Shown in pieces: positions 31,736 through 45,197 of a stretch of 64,000 nucleotides of DNA. The translations under genes were made by a program, and so were the position numbers. The DNA comes from Notamacropus eugenii (Eukaryota; Chordata; Mammalia; Diprotodontia; Macropodidae): the NCBI RefSeq assembly GCF_028372415.1, contig NW_027325142.1, forward strand, positions 264,843-328,842. Direction: 5' to 3'. Numbering within the stretch: the stretch's first letter is position 1; each line of letters begins with the position of its first letter. Under the pieces are notes generated by a model. The model did no database searches, had not been told where the DNA came from, and was given only the letters and a program-made list of their open reading frames with translations.

Positions 31736-34184
31736 ACTGTCCTTTCAAATTACTTCCACTGAGTGCCATTTTATATAAGAATGCCCACATAGGTTGAACC
31801 TTATGACAATTTAGAAGCAGGGGAAATAGATGTATCCGTTGATCTTTATTTTTTTCTGGTATGCTACCCAAAGCACATCTTCTAAAGGCAATTAAATTCC
31901 AATTTGTCTATTGAATTTGAAACTTCTCTGACAATATTTACATTACCAATCATTTCTTAATCAAAGAAATACAGAGAATTGGCAAACTTTGCTTACCATG
32001 GAGAACATATGTGGAAAAATCACAGACTCAATTCTAGTCTAAATAGGTTTAGTCCTTGCATCTTTCTTATCTCTGTTCACTCGGTCCATGTTTAACAATT
32101 AACAAATCTCTCCAATTTCTGTTTGGCACTGACTGGCCATTCAAGTTTATTCCAAAGCTCAATAGCAAATTTTTGGTGCTGCACAATCTTCTCTGAGGTT
32201 CTGTTTGTCCTTATTTTTAAAGAAATGGAGAAACAGCAAGTATTGATAGTAAAAAATATACTACATACGCGATCATGTTTAGTGTCTTGCAATGGAGACA
32301 GGAGGTTTCAAGTAGTTAAACTGCTGGCCTTGGAATGCAAGTCCCATATTTTCCCTTGAGCTATAATGAGTTACTATTTCTGTGTGAATTATAGAAGTCT
32401 CTGTGCAAAGAAAATGTTTTTTGGTACAGATTGGCATTTCAGATAACTTCCATTCAGTACCATCTGGCATTAGAATTTTCTTTTGAAGCATCATGATACT
32501 TTGGTTGCATGACATATATTTGTTTGACATTAATTTTTCTTGTTTCTGGATATCTTCTTTGTACAATCACCTCCCTTTGCTTACAATACTATAAAGATTC
32601 CTTAGAAAATTGCATTTTGGACAAATTTATTGTTCATTTTTTGCATGCTATATTGTTTTAATTTCCCTGTATCTTTCTCTGCTTTTCTGAATGATCCATC
32701 CAATAAAGAACTGCTCTCTTCTGTGCAAGTTTTCACACTGTCGTATGTGTCATTCCTGAGAATGATTGATTGTGAGATGCTCCAACAAAATATTTGACAG
32801 TTCTTAAGCCACACTATCCCATGTCGTGCATTTCAACTAATTCTTTATTTGTGCAGGAAAGGTTTCTTCCTGCAATATTTCTTTGAGGAGTAAGAGTCTT
32901 CATTTAAACTGAGATCTGATAGTTTTGAGACTTTGATTGGTCTGACTTGACCAACAAGTTTATATCAAGTATTAATTCTCACATTTAGAATACACAAGAT
33001 CAGTCTGTCCACATTGAGCTTGTAATGACATTTCTATCATCTCTGATTATTTTCCCACTAGACCTATCACTTTACTTGAGGGTGCTTTTTGAAAAAAACT
33101 GGTAAAATGAAAGAGAAGGTGCACATAAAAGATGGTTGGCTGCATGTCTAAAGATCCAATTGGTTACCATTTTTATCAAAGTTGCATAACTTTTTTCCTC
33201 TCAGAGAGGCTTTTTCTGCCTTGAATTGGCCAGGGACTCTCAAATCCCAAATACCTTGCTTACTGCAGGAAGGTACCCAATTGGTTGAAGTTTGCTTCTG
33301 TGGGACTGAACTTTATGGACACTGAACAAGTTGAAAGCTCATTGCATTATCTGTCCCTGGAAATCTCAGTAACTTATTTTCAGGAAATGATCACTATATT
33401 CCAGTTTGGATTTTGAACTCCACAGGCAGAGTGAGTGACAGTTTCCATGAGAAACAATTCCTTGTGTGAAGGTATCAGTTTGGTACTTGATGACCTTTTT
33501 GGGTTGCCTGATCTCAGTAACATCTAAATTCAGAATGCTCACTTAGGTAGATGATCATTAGAATTCAGCAGAAAGGAAAAGGTTGGTTTATCGTTGGCTT
33601 TTCTTGTTCCTTTTTATACATTCTGTAACAAAAATGCCTCCTGTTGTTTATGCTATATGATTAGAATTGTCTATTTTAGAGCTTCTCCTTTCAGGTGAAA
33701 ATAAATTTCATTAGGAAGTTTTCAAGAAGACTAAAGGAGAACCAGCATCTCTTCCTTGATCCCAACACTACCACCAAACTGTCATAATTGAAATTTAACA
33801 ACTAAATAAACCAAGGCACATTTCTCCAAACACATTTCTACACATTTCTCAACAGTGATGCATATGCTTGTCAATAAATGGATCAATGTCCTGCCTCACT
33901 TATGTCAAAAACCCCAATGCAAGGGATAGGTCCCTTTCTAGAGGTTTTGGAGGGTAAAAAACGAAGAACAGAACACAGTAGATGACATCATCAGACTGAG
34001 AAAAACATAATTACTTACAGAGATGAGGAGGAGGGGGCAATATAATTGACTGGAAGTTTGGTAATGAAAAGCTAACAACAACCTCTCATTGTTTTAATCC
34101 ACCTGCAAAGTAGCAGTCCAGACTTTTTGAACATCAGATCAGACAACTGAATTCTGAACCAAGTTCAGAAATAAAAAGCCATGG
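31736..34184. other. Unassigned AT-rich DNA with one unnamed repeat copy
   Basis: No convincing gene is present, and the open frames near 32092-32566 are short and do not resemble a family I know. 32735-33520 is the second copy of the unit described at 28304-28640 and 31096-31305. The rest shows no feature. Confidence 0.4.
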
Positions 34185-36495
34185 ATGTGGATTTTCCATC
34201 ATGAGTCTTTTGGAATTGTCTTAGATCTTTGAATTGCTAAGAAAAACTAAGTCTATCAGTCATCACACAGTGTGGCTGTAACTGTGTATAACGTTCTGGT
34301 TCTCATCACTTGACTCAGCATCAGTTCATATAAGCCTTTCCAAGATTTTCTAAAATCTGTCCCTCATTTCTTATAACACGATAGTATTCCAGTACATTCA
34401 TATACCAGAACTTTTTCAGCCATTCCCCAGGTGACTGGCATTCCCTCATTTTCTAACTCATTCACCAGGAAAGGGGCTGCTACAAATATTTTTGTACACG
34501 TGGGTCCTTTTCTCATTTTTATGCTCTCTTTGGGAGATGGATCTACAAGGGGTATTGCTGAGTCAAAGGATATGCGTGGTTTTATAGTTCTTGGGGCGTA
34601 ATTCCAAATTGATCCTCAAAATGGTGGAATCAGTTCACAACTCCACGAGCAATGCATCAGTGTTCCAGTTTTCCCGCATCTTCTCCAACCTTTATCATTT
34701 TCCTGTTTTATCATCTGAATCAGTCTGATAAGAATGATGTGGTACTTCAGAATTGTTTTGATTTGAATTTTGCTAATCAAGTGATTGAGACCATTTTTTC
34801 ATCTAACTATAGAGAACTTGAATTTCTTCTTCTGAAAACTGTCAATTCATATTCTTTGAGAATTTATCAACTGAGGAATAACTTATATTCTTACAAATTT
34901 GACTCAGTTCTCTCTATATTTTAGAAATGAGGCCTTTATCAGAGACACTGTCTATAAAAACTGTTTCCCAGCTTTCTGCTAATCTTTCTGCATTGCATTT
35001 GTTTTTGCAAAAACTACTTAATTTAATGTACTTGCAATCATCCATTTTGGATTTCCTAGTATTCTCTATCTTGTTTGGTCATAAATTCTTCTGTTCTCCA
35101 TAGACTTGAAATATCTGAGAAATTATTCCTTATTCTCATAATTTGCTTATAGTATCAACCTTTATGCCTAAATCATGTACCCATTTCGACTCTATCTTGC
35201 CATGTAGTATAAGATCTACATAATTTCTGCTATATTCCTGTCCAGTTTTCTCAGCAGTTTTTGTTAAATACTGAGGTATGTCTAAAGACGGAGTCTTCGA
35301 GCTAATCCAACAGATTACTACAAGCATTGACTATTGTGTCTAGCATACCTCTCCTATTCCGCTGATTCACCACTCTATTTTTCAGTCAGTATCAAATAGT
35401 TTGGTGAGTACTGCTTTATAATGTAGTGTTAGGGCTAGTATGGCTAGGCCACCTTTCTTTCCACTTCTTTTCATTAATTTCCTTGATGTCTGGAACTTCT
35501 CTTCTCCTAGATGACTTCCGTTATTATTTTTTCTAGCTCTTTAGGATAATATTTTGGTAGTCTGATTGTATGTCCCTAAGTAAGTAAATTAATTTAGGTA
35601 GAATTGTCATTTTTATTATATTTAATCAGCCTACCATTAGCAAGTTGTATTTTCCCAATTACTTAAATCTTATTGGGGTGAAAAATGTTTTGTAATTGTC
35701 TTCATGTAGTTCCTGGGTTTGTTTTGGCAGGTGGACTCCCAAATATATTATAGTCTTTACAATAACTTTAAAAGGAATTTCTCTTTCTAATTCTTGATGT
35801 TGGACTTCATTAGTAATATGTAGAAATGTCAATTATTTATGTAAGCTTACTTTCTATCCTGCAACTGGGATTTTTTTTTATTATTTCAAGTTATGGTTTA
35901 CTTGATTCTCTAGGATTCTCTAAGTATACTATCATATTATCTCCAAAGAATGATAGCTTTGTTTCTTCTTTGCTATTCTAATTCCTTCTATTATTTTTCT
36001 TCTTATTGCTAAAGCTAACGTTCTTAGTACTATATTCAATAACAATGGTGAAGATGGCCATTCTTATTTCATCCCCTATCCAATTGGAAATGCTTCTAAA
36101 TTATCCCCAGTACATATAATGTTTGCTGATGGTTTTAGAAGGATGCTATTTATCATTTTGAGGAAGGCTCCATTTATTCCTCTGCTTGCTAGTGTTTTTA
36201 ATGGAATTGGTGTTGTATTTTGTCAGAAACTTCTTCAGCATTTATTGAAATCATCATATGATTTTTGTTAATTTTCTTGGTAATATGATCTGTTATGAAG
36301 ATAGTTTTCCTAATATTGAACCAACTCTGCATTCATACTATAAATCCTACCTGGTCATACTGTAATAACTTTGCAAAAAGTTGCTATAGTCTCATGGCTA
36401 TTTTATTTAAATTTTTTGCATTTGTATTCATTAGGGATATTGCTCTATAATTTTCTTTCTCTCTTATGACTCTTACTGGTTTAGGTGTCAGTACT
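34185..36495 (-). pseudogene. L1 ORF2 remnant, RT to C-terminus
   Basis: This matches 19600-21930 of the young L1 in the same orientation, covering the 3' end, the C-terminal region and the RT core. Only short open stretches remain, such as the segment around 35136-35327 encoding IESKWVHDLGIKVDTISKL. It is cut at 36495 by the LTR complex. Confidence 0.75.
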
Positions 36496-38771
36496 AATAA
36501 CTATGTAAACTAATTTCACTAGCCTCATTAACCTGATGGTCTCCATACTATGACTAGGAATTAAAATACCTTAATTTATTGTTGTCTAAATTTATTATTT
36601 GGGGATTAAGGAATTAACCTGATGGTCTCCACACTATGACTAGGAATTAAAAGACCCCAATTTATTATTGCCTGAAGTTCTAATCCTATTAGCTCAATTT
36701 TAGACTTAACCTCAGATGTTCCCCTACCAAACAATCTATAATTTAATAAATCTGATATGACTACAGGAGATTGCTACTAAGAGTAGGGACATTGCAGGGA
36801 ATCAATATCTCACTAACTTCATATCAATTCCAGGTAGGAGCAGATTGTCAACTGGCATTCAGCCAGGTTAAAAGTCCGCCAGTTGTCAGTGGGGAATTTG
36901 AGTCAGGAGAATCCTACCTCAACCCAGGCTGAACAGTCACTTTCCCAACCTTCCTATGAGATCACCATTTTGAAGTTCATACCAGCATCTCACAGATCAT
37001 GGATTGGAGGCTCAGACCACCTTTCTTGTTACTTTTACCTGGAGTTAGACTCAAAAAAACCAGTCAGTTAATGGTCTAATAAAATCTTAAAATGGCAAGC
37101 TCCAAAACTGGGTTTCAGATATAACTATAATTTCACATTGGCTAAGGAACATCTTTTGAAGCAAATCTTAAGGCTTGTATATCTTTCTATTTACATGTTC
37201 TAGTTCCTTATAGATTTACATCTGCTTCCCATGCTTATAACCCTGCTCAGTCTAAAAGAATGAGCTACATATATAACAATTTCAAACACTAATTTCAATT
37301 TATGTTCATGAAATGAATTCAGATCAAAACAGAAACATTTAACTTTTCCATAAATGCCAAATTTTACCAGAGATTACCTGCCTCTAAGAAACTTAGACTG
37401 AAATTCTTTTCACTAAAGTAAAGATGTCTCTATTTTAGCTTCCGTAATTAATTCAGTCAATTGTTTTAATAATTGCCTTTACTTCATTTTTTAACATATG
37501 AAGACCTTATTACAAGTTGGGACCTTTATCCATTACCCCCAAAGAGTTTTAGTCCCATTTGTCTAAAAAGACCCTAGAGAACCTCACTTTGTGCCATGTA
37601 TACTGACTCTCCAGAGGCCCACAGAAACATATCAGTAATCACTATTCCCTATTAATCCAGTTCTACTAGCCACTCCTATCAAAACCATGCTGGGAACCTC
37701 TAAACTTCCTGGGCTCTTTCCTCAGTCTCTTTGTAGATGATGAAAACAATGAGGAAACTGAGCCAGAAGAATTCCATCCCAGTCTGAGGACACAATTATC
37801 CCTTGAGGCTTGTACATTAGATAATAGATTTCACTAATCAAAAATTTTACCAAGACACATCTTAAACTTTAAATTTGTCCTAAAAGCCAAACACTAGAGA
37901 TTATCACCTACACAAATTCCTAGTTTAGGAATTCCATACACAGCTTACACTTTACATAGAGATTACAACTTTAACAAAGTGAGGGGCCATACCTCTTGGG
38001 AGATCATTTAAGACTCTTCAGATCTTAGGGGCCCCTAGGTGGGACTGAAGCCACTCCCTTCCTTCACAATAAGAAATAGTTAACATCTGTCCTCAGAATC
38101 TCCAGTTCAAATTAGATGTTAAGTCTTTCTGTAATGACTGGACTTCTAAAGGAAAGGGGGATGAAGCCAGGAGGCTTTCCACAGAGCTACCCAGAACCAT
38201 AAAATTTTTGGTCTCCTTTCTTATACCAAATTAACTTACAAATATAAATTTTATAGGTAAACATTTCAAAAATCATACAAAAGATTTCATAAAGCATTTC
38301 TTAATCTTCCTCTTTTTAAGAACACTTTACAATTTATCATAAGACATTCATGAACCTAATTAGCAAAAATTACAAGACCCAAAGCCCAAGATCTTTTCAC
38401 ACTTAGCCATAAGCTTCCTTTTACATACTTTTGTAAATACTTTATTCCTAGCAAAAACCAATTTTAGTTAAAACTTACTTAGCAACAGAAATTAACTTTT
38501 TAATGTACTTAATACATCCTTAGATGGAACAGACTTAAAATCACAAACCAATTCATCATTAATTTAACAATGCAATTTCTACATGCCAAATAATATATCT
38601 TTCTGCTTGATCCTGATAGGATGAGTATTCTCAGATGCTGCCTATTATTCCTGCAGGACAGATTTTAACTTGAAACCATATCAAACCTAGATTTATAAAA
38701 ACATTTTAACCCTCCTCTTTCTTTTACTCTATTCCCTTATAGAGCTTTTTCAGGTAAGGGAGAGAATTGCC
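36496..38771 (-). mobile_element. Inverted internal segment of the LTR element
   Basis: Read on the minus strand it aligns with the plus strand of about 41360-44500 inside the neighbouring LTR element, including the HAL1-shared block (37480-36500). The match is diverged with many length differences, so it is a second, separate fossil copy of the same family, not a recent inversion. A short direct duplication near 36530-36650 ('ttaacctgatggtctcc') lies at its left end. No coding frame of retroviral size is present. Confidence 0.65.
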
Positions 38772-39162
38772 TGTCACTCACATCTCTGAGGAGGGGAGAC
38801 TTTCCCCTTTTTCTTTAGTTTGGGGGTGGTGGTGGTGGTGGCAGGGAATGGAGCCACCAAGCCCTCTGCAAAGCTAATGTGCAGGCTTAAGGAGCTGTAT
38901 GGGGAAGGGCCTATGAGAGAGGGCAACATGGAGTCACATGGCCAGGGAACACTGTAGCGGGGGATCCAAAATTCAGAAAACAGTATAAGAAGCCCATCTT
39001 TCTGCATGTGTTGTAGTCTTCCTGTAACCTTACTGGAAGAGGCTACCCATACATTCAAGGACATTGTATGTAAAGATTGATTTCACAACAGGTTATGTTC
39101 TTTATTTAAGGTGAGTATGTTTCTCATCGTTGCGGGCTTGTTAGACAGGCTCACTTCTAACA
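38772..39162 (+). repeat. 5' LTR of the LTR element
   Basis: From about 38885 it aligns with the 3' LTR ('aaggagctgtatg', 'catctttctgcatgtgttgtagtcttcctgtaacc', 'gaggctacccatacattca') to the common end TCTAACA. The first ~110 bases are poorly matched, so the exact start is uncertain. A GGT microsatellite sits at 38823-38841. Confidence 0.7.
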
Positions 39163-39167
39163 ATTCT

Positions 39168-39185
39168 TGGGGGCTTGTTGCGGGA
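39168..39185 (+). promoter_or_regulatory. Primer-binding-site-like sequence (tRNA-Pro type)
   Basis: TGGGGGCTTGTTGCGGGA starts six bases after the LTR end. It closely resembles the proline-tRNA primer site used by gammaretroviruses and many class I endogenous retroviruses. Confidence 0.65.
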
Positions 39186-39199
39186 CCTTTAGCATCAGA

Positions 39200-39834
39200 A
39201 AGGTTAGGATGGAATCTTGCTTGTGGGGAATGGGAGCACACCATTGACTTTTCAGTGGCCCAGACACCCACAAAGCCTGTTTCCCCACTTCTGATTGCTA
39301 ATTTCTCCTGGACTGTTTAGAATTGTTTTGACTCAGACATGCAGCTAAAACAATGGATTGAAGGAGAGAGGCAGCATACATCAGGAACCTGAACAATGGC
39401 AGGAAAATCGGTGGCTAAGTGTAACGGGCTCAGGGAAGTTCGAGTCCCATGATCAAGGCCATAGCAGAGGCAAAACTTGTTCCCATGGCACTTGTGCTTA
39501 CTCAAGCCTTGGCAGATGCTCTCTATGACCCTGGAACCTGATGTTCCTGAAGATACTGACGTTCTTTGCAGAAAAGTTGCAGTTGGGTCTGGGAACTCAG
39601 GAACTAGCTTCAAGAGCTAGATAAGCTTCGTTACTTGCTTTGGGCACAAGGACGTGGGTTAGTCATGAGATGGTGAAGTAATGGGATGAGCTCAGCCTGC
39701 ACTTGATTGTGGTTACAGCCTTTATAAACCCTGATTTTCAGCTGAATAAACGGAGTTGATTGCCATCCTGCCTCCCGCCTCATTCATTACTCCCTCACAG
39801 AACAAGATCTCTTGCTGGACAAGAGCACCTTGGG
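39200..39834 (+). mobile_element. Second LTR-like segment in the leader
   Basis: It carries a TATAAA-type box (about 39722) and an AATAAA signal (about 39745), followed by 'ctcattcattactccctcacag', the arrangement of an LTR promoter and polyadenylation region. The hexamer CTGGAC flanks 39314-39814, but the 3' boundary does not end in CA, so the limits are uncertain. It may be a solo LTR of another family inserted into the leader. It is fossil. Confidence 0.4.
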
Positions 39835-39854
39835 TCTGGGGTCTCGCGGACCTC

Positions 39855-40059
39855 AGGGTCGTGGGTCACAAAACCCCTGAGGGTCAGGGGGGGCACACAG
39901 CCCCCGACAGGTTGGCACAGGGGTCTTGTGGACCCAAGAGTAGGGGGGCACAAAGCCCCCAAGGGTCAGGGGGCACATAGCCCCTGACAGGTCACACAGC
40001 CCCCAACAGGTCACACAGCCCCCGACAATAGGGTCGGGGGGACACACAGCCCCCGACAG
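39855..40059. repeat. GC-rich minisatellite with hairpin-forming units
   Basis: About eight imperfect copies of a 17-28 bp unit of the type GGGGGCACACAGCCCCCGACAG are present. Each unit pairs a G-run with a C-run across a short CACACA loop. It is strikingly GC-rich in an AT-rich element. Open frames across it are repeat artefacts. Confidence 0.85.
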
Positions 40060-43000
40060 CTAAGTACTGTCTTGTGTGCCTGGGAATCTTATTAAGTCCT
40101 AAGAGGGGAATGAGTGCTTGGTACCACGGTGGGGATGAATTATCCTGTGGGTATTCCTTCGGAAGTCCATGTGAAGGAATACTAGCTATATTCCTTCTTC
40201 TGTAGGCTCTGGAGAGAGAGAGAAGAGAGAAAGAGGGGGAAGGGAGAATAAGATTCTGGGAACGATTCTTTTGAAATTGGCTTGAAATCAGAGCAAACTG
40301 AAAAGAATAGTTGGATTTTGACCAGTCTAAATCTAAAATTAGTTTATTTGCTTAGAAAATAGGATTTGTATTGCTCTATCTGTTCTGTGTTTGTCTGTGT
40401 GTTTGTGAAGTGTTTTGTTAAATTGCAAATGCAGTCATGCAGCCAGCCAGAGGACTTTCCCTTGGAATTCTGCTGTCTCTTAATCTTCCCTTCCCTTTCC
40501 CTCCCTGATTACAGCAGCCTCGGAGGAGTGAGTGGGCTGGGGAGAGAGAAAAAGGGGGGAAATGCTTTACCGTTTGGCCTGATAATGGTGTTAATTGAAG
40601 ACTTTTAGGTTCTTTTAAAAAATCTTTCTTTCTGCATTCCAAACTCTGGCCAGGTTGTTAATATGAAAAGAAACATTTTGGCTCTTTGCAGAGTTTTCAA
40701 CTTTAAAAAAGAAATGTGGCTCTGTTAGTGAAATAGTTAAATTAATTTAAATTATTACGCTCTTAACCATAAAGTTTCTTGTTAAGAAACAAAGAAGCTG
40801 GAAGAAATGGTGACTATTTGGTTTAGTTGAAGGGGAGGATACAGGGAGGATGGTGGAGTGTTCAATATGCTTGGACCTCGTACTTCCTTCCCCATCCCAC
40901 TTAAGAAAATGTTTAGTGTGATTGGGAAATCAATAGACAAAATTAAGAAGGGTTATTGAATTTAAAAATTGCTTACTGTGGTTTGTAATTATTACTAATT
41001 ATTACTAAAAGCTCCCAAGCCTCGTGTTTGGAAGTCACCCTTTATCAGCATTAAATTTTTTAGGCCCTTTTGCTTGGGCAAGGAGGATCTCTTTTTGTAA
41101 TGCAAATTAACAGAATAAAAGACAGGCAGTCTGGAGTGAAAAGTTGAATTTTGATTTAATGATGTCTCAAAGCTAAAATTCGTACTTTATTTTTAAATAA
41201 ATATATCTGATGCCAGACTATGTATGTAAAATTGCAAATTCACTTTAGAATTTCAGTGATTTCTCTAGAAGCATTAACTCTGTCCATGTGCTCAGACCAC
41301 GTGGACAAGGGGAAGATTCCCCACACCCCCATATTATTTAAAGGTTGGAATGAAACTGGGAGAGCTGATCTGGGAGGGGAAAGGGGAGCTGGAAGAGGGT
41401 CTTTCAGTTCCCTAAGTGAGAAGAGTAAAAAGAGACTACAAGTTATAAATAAAGTTTTCTTTTAAGTAGCAAGAGTATGAAAAAAGAGGGCTAAAATGTT
41501 TACCATTAGAGATTATAAATCAAGGATTGGTACCATTCAAGCTAAAAATCCGTCCTGAAAGAATAACCAACAGCATTTGAGAATGATCTTCCTATCAGGA
41601 TTAAGCAGAAAAATATATTGCAATTTGGCATTTACTATTGTAAAGTGCTTCACACAAAAATCGGTATAAGAATAGGTATATGTAACATTAATCTCATGTA
41701 ATTGTTACACAATTTTTAAATTTGGTGTTTGTTACTTGTAGACTGGAGTTTTTAAAAGGATGTGCTAGAAATTTGATAATTTGACATTTATATTTGGTTA
41801 TAAATAAACAATGAAAATGCTGATGTTTGTTATATAACAGTAGATTTAAGCTAGGAAGGGATTCCAGTGTAGACAGTTATGGTTAAGATGTAGAGGAATG
41901 GGATAATCTGAGTAAGCGGATTGAGAGACTTGGAAACATGAACAAGGTTTTAATAGTTCTGGAGGGGTCAGTTTCAGATGGTTTCAGTAAGTAGTGAGGG
42001 TGTGAGGAAGTATTTTAAGAAGAGAGAAAAAATTATGTAACTTGATTTAGTATAGATAATAGCTCAATCAAATTAGAGATGACTCTGTCTGAAAGGATAT
42101 CAGGTGATAAGAGTGTGCCCACGTGGTGGTAAGAAAATGAATTACTATGCAAAGCGATGTGGAAATGCATTCAGCTGAATGAGTAACGGCTTATTTAAAG
42201 TTTTAAGTAAACTTAATAGTTTATATTAGGAATTGCATTGTTAAATTAATGATAAATTGGCTTAACAAGCTGCTATGAATTTTGTGTAAGAGTTTCTGTG
42301 TTGTAGAGTTCCTACTGTGAAAATGAGAATCCTTGGAAAAAATACATACACATTTTATATATAGATATGATTTTCAAGCCTGCTCCGTTTAAGGATGTAG
42401 TAAGTTTATTTCTGCTGTTAAGAAGGAAGTTTTAACTAAAGTTGTTTTTGCTATGAATCAAGCATTTACAAAAGTATGTTTGTAAAAGGAAACTTATGGC
42501 CAAATGTGAAAAAGTCTTGGTTTTAGATCTTGTAATCTTTGCCAGTTAAGTTCATGAGGATTTTGTGATAAACTGTAAACTGTTCTTTAAAAAAGGAAGA
42601 TATTTGTTGTATGAAGAAATGTTTTGCAAAATCTTGTGTATTATTTTTGAACGGCCCACCTACCAAATTTATATTTGTAAGCTAATTTGTTATAATAACT
42701 TCAGGTTTTATTGGGGGAGAGGTGTTGGAAGATAAGAGGCAAGAGAAGAGAGACCAGGAATTTTATGTTTCCAGGAAGCTATGATCACCCCAGTAGTGTA
42801 GCCCTCACTTTGTTAAAGTTGTAAAGTATAAACTGCTTGTATGTGAAACCTGATATCTAATGTACAACCCTCAGGGGACAATTGTTTCCTCAGCCTGGGA
42901 TGGAATTCTTTTGGCTCAGTTTCCCAACTATGTTCCTTTGAAAAGGAATGTTTCCCACTTGAGTATTCCTGAGTCTGACTATGAGGTAGAATTGATAGTA

Positions 43001-45176
43001 TATGTTTTCAGAACTTATGGTTTATCTAAGCATGTCCTTGTTTTTCTTTTTTATAGTAAATTTCTGTAATCAAAGTCAGTGGTCAGTCAATGGGTAGTTA
43101 TTCTATAATCCAGTTGGGTAAATTAGTATTCCTGCATAGCCATGTGAAAGATTAGATCCCTGGAAGAGAACATTATTTCTGAATGATATGAAAATAGTTA
43201 AACAAAATGAAAAGTAGTTGTGAAACTACTTTTGAAGGTACAAACACAATATTGAATCATTATCCCATAGATTAAGGTTAGGATACATCTGTGATACTGG
43301 ATCAAAATGTGTGTTGAAGATCTGGGCTATTCAGCCTAGGATTATATTCCTTTTTATTTTAAACAACTTAGAAAATGGAGTATTTGACCTAGTCATCTGC
43401 CTGCTATTAGATCTATGTTTGTATGAAACAAAGTCCTTAAATATCAAAATGATGTTAAAGTAACTGAGTATTGGCACAACTGATTGAAGGACCTACGTGC
43501 TATTCAATTAATTACTGAAACTAGATCAGAAACATCTTTAGTTTGGGGGAAATAATTTCAGTCTAAGTTTCATAGAGGCAGATAACCGCTGGCAATATTT
43601 TTGCATTAATGGAAAAGTTAAATGTTTGTTGTGATATGAATTCATTTCATCAGCATAAGTTGAAGTTAGTGTTTGAATTTATCACATGTGTAGCTCATTC
43701 TTTTAGATTGAACAGATTTAGAAAGTTATAGAGAAGCATGGAAAGCAAATATAAATCCATTAGAGCAATAACTTAAAGTTTTAATGGTAAATTTGATCTT
43801 ATGATTGTTATTTAATCAGGAATTAGAAAAAAGGATAGAAAGGCATGAAAGCCACTTAAGGCTTGCTTCAAAAGATGTTCCTTAGCCCATGTGAAATTAT
43901 AGTCATATCTGAAACTGATTATTGGAGCTTGCTATTTTAAGATTTTACGGGACTATTAACGGACTGTTCTTCTGAGTCTAACTCCAGGTATGAATAGCAA
44001 GAAATGTAATCTAAGCCGTTGATCCATGATGCCATTGAGCCTGTAAGATGCTGGTATGAACTGCAAAAAGGTGATCTTATGGGAAGATTGAGAAAGCGGC
44101 TGAGGTAGGATTCTCCTGACTCAATTTCCCCACTGACACCAGGAAGACTTTAAGCCTGTCTGAATGCCAGTTGACAATCTATTCCTGCCTGGAATTAACA
44201 TGAAATTAGGAAGATATTGTTTCCCTGCAATGTCCCTACTCTTAGTGGTAATTTCCTATAATCCAAAGTTTTGTTAGCATAATACCAGGTTTATTAAATA
44301 ATAGATTTTTGGAGGGGAACATCTGAGGTTAAGTCTAAAATTAAGCTATTAGGCTTAGGACTTTGGACCCACAACGATAAGTTAAAGTCTTTCAATTCTT
44401 AATAGTGTGGAGACAATCCGGTCAAGGGCTTGTGAAGTTAGCATACAATGTTGTCATTTTGTCTCAGCTGGTTAATGTTAAGCGATAAATGGTTTGTGGT
44501 CCATATTGTAAATGCTTTAAAAGAAAAATCACATGGCCATAAGTTGGGATTGTTTTATGAGGTGATAAGTATTGTGTTAAAATTATTATTTATTTATTGT
44601 ATTTATGTAAGTAATGGAACCTGATATCGACTCCTTAGTGAAATCTCATCTTCCTGATGGGGGAAATGAATAGTGAACTAAAGTAAAATGTAAAAAGGGG
44701 TTTCTTATGTGAATTTCTTGCACATGCCAACTGGCCAAAGTTCCAGTTTTGATTCTGTAAGAGTGATAAGTGTATAAAGTTTAGGAATGATCATCTAAAA
44801 TGGTATTTAAGTCAGTTTTGTAGGATAGTGGACATCTGGATTTCTACAAGAAGATAAAGGGTAGAAAATGCTAAGATACTATGCTGAAGATGACTTGAAT
44901 GAGCATCCAAACCAGAAAACTGCATCAGATGATGTTCCTTCCCAGATTGTGGTATGAGATGAAACCTCTGATTAAATAGGTCATTGATCTGCCTTTGTAT
45001 TTGGAATCTCTGTATCTGTACTTGTAATAAGGGAACTACACCCTTGTAATTTGTCAATGATTCAGTCTCCCCATATTCATATAAAGGAGGATAGATGAAG
45101 GGAAGAATTCATAGGGGAAAGAATGTGAGGATGTATTTATTGATTGGATTTAGGTGGAGAAACACAAATTTTAATA
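40060..45176 (+). other. Non-coding internal region of the LTR element
   Basis: 5.1 kb of AT-rich sequence with no retroviral protein frame. From about 41360 to 44500 it has a diverged partner in the inverted segment on the left. The portion 43430-44585 is homologous to the 3' tail of the long HAL1 copies. The 600 bases before the polypurine tract have no partner elsewhere in the window. Confidence 0.65.
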
Positions 45177-45195
45177 AAGAAAAAGAGGGGGGATT
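45177..45195 (+). promoter_or_regulatory. Polypurine tract
   Basis: AAGAAAAAGAGGGGGGAT lies three bases before the TGTGGGAAG start of the 3' LTR, the place where retroviral plus-strand priming occurs. Confidence 0.8.
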
Positions 45196-45197
45196 TT

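Noticed and set aside
32092-32566. Two minus-strand frames (66 and 95 codons) as possible retroviral gene remnants
   Set aside because: No motif of any retroviral protein is visible, and composition is that of AT-rich random sequence.
39756-40047. Three overlapping Gly/Pro/Cys-rich frames on both strands
   Set aside because: They come from the GC-rich minisatellite in the LTR element leader.
39855-40059. CRISPR-like array of short repeats
   Set aside because: Units are contiguous or nearly so, imperfect and without unique spacers of constant length. The setting is a mammalian LTR element.
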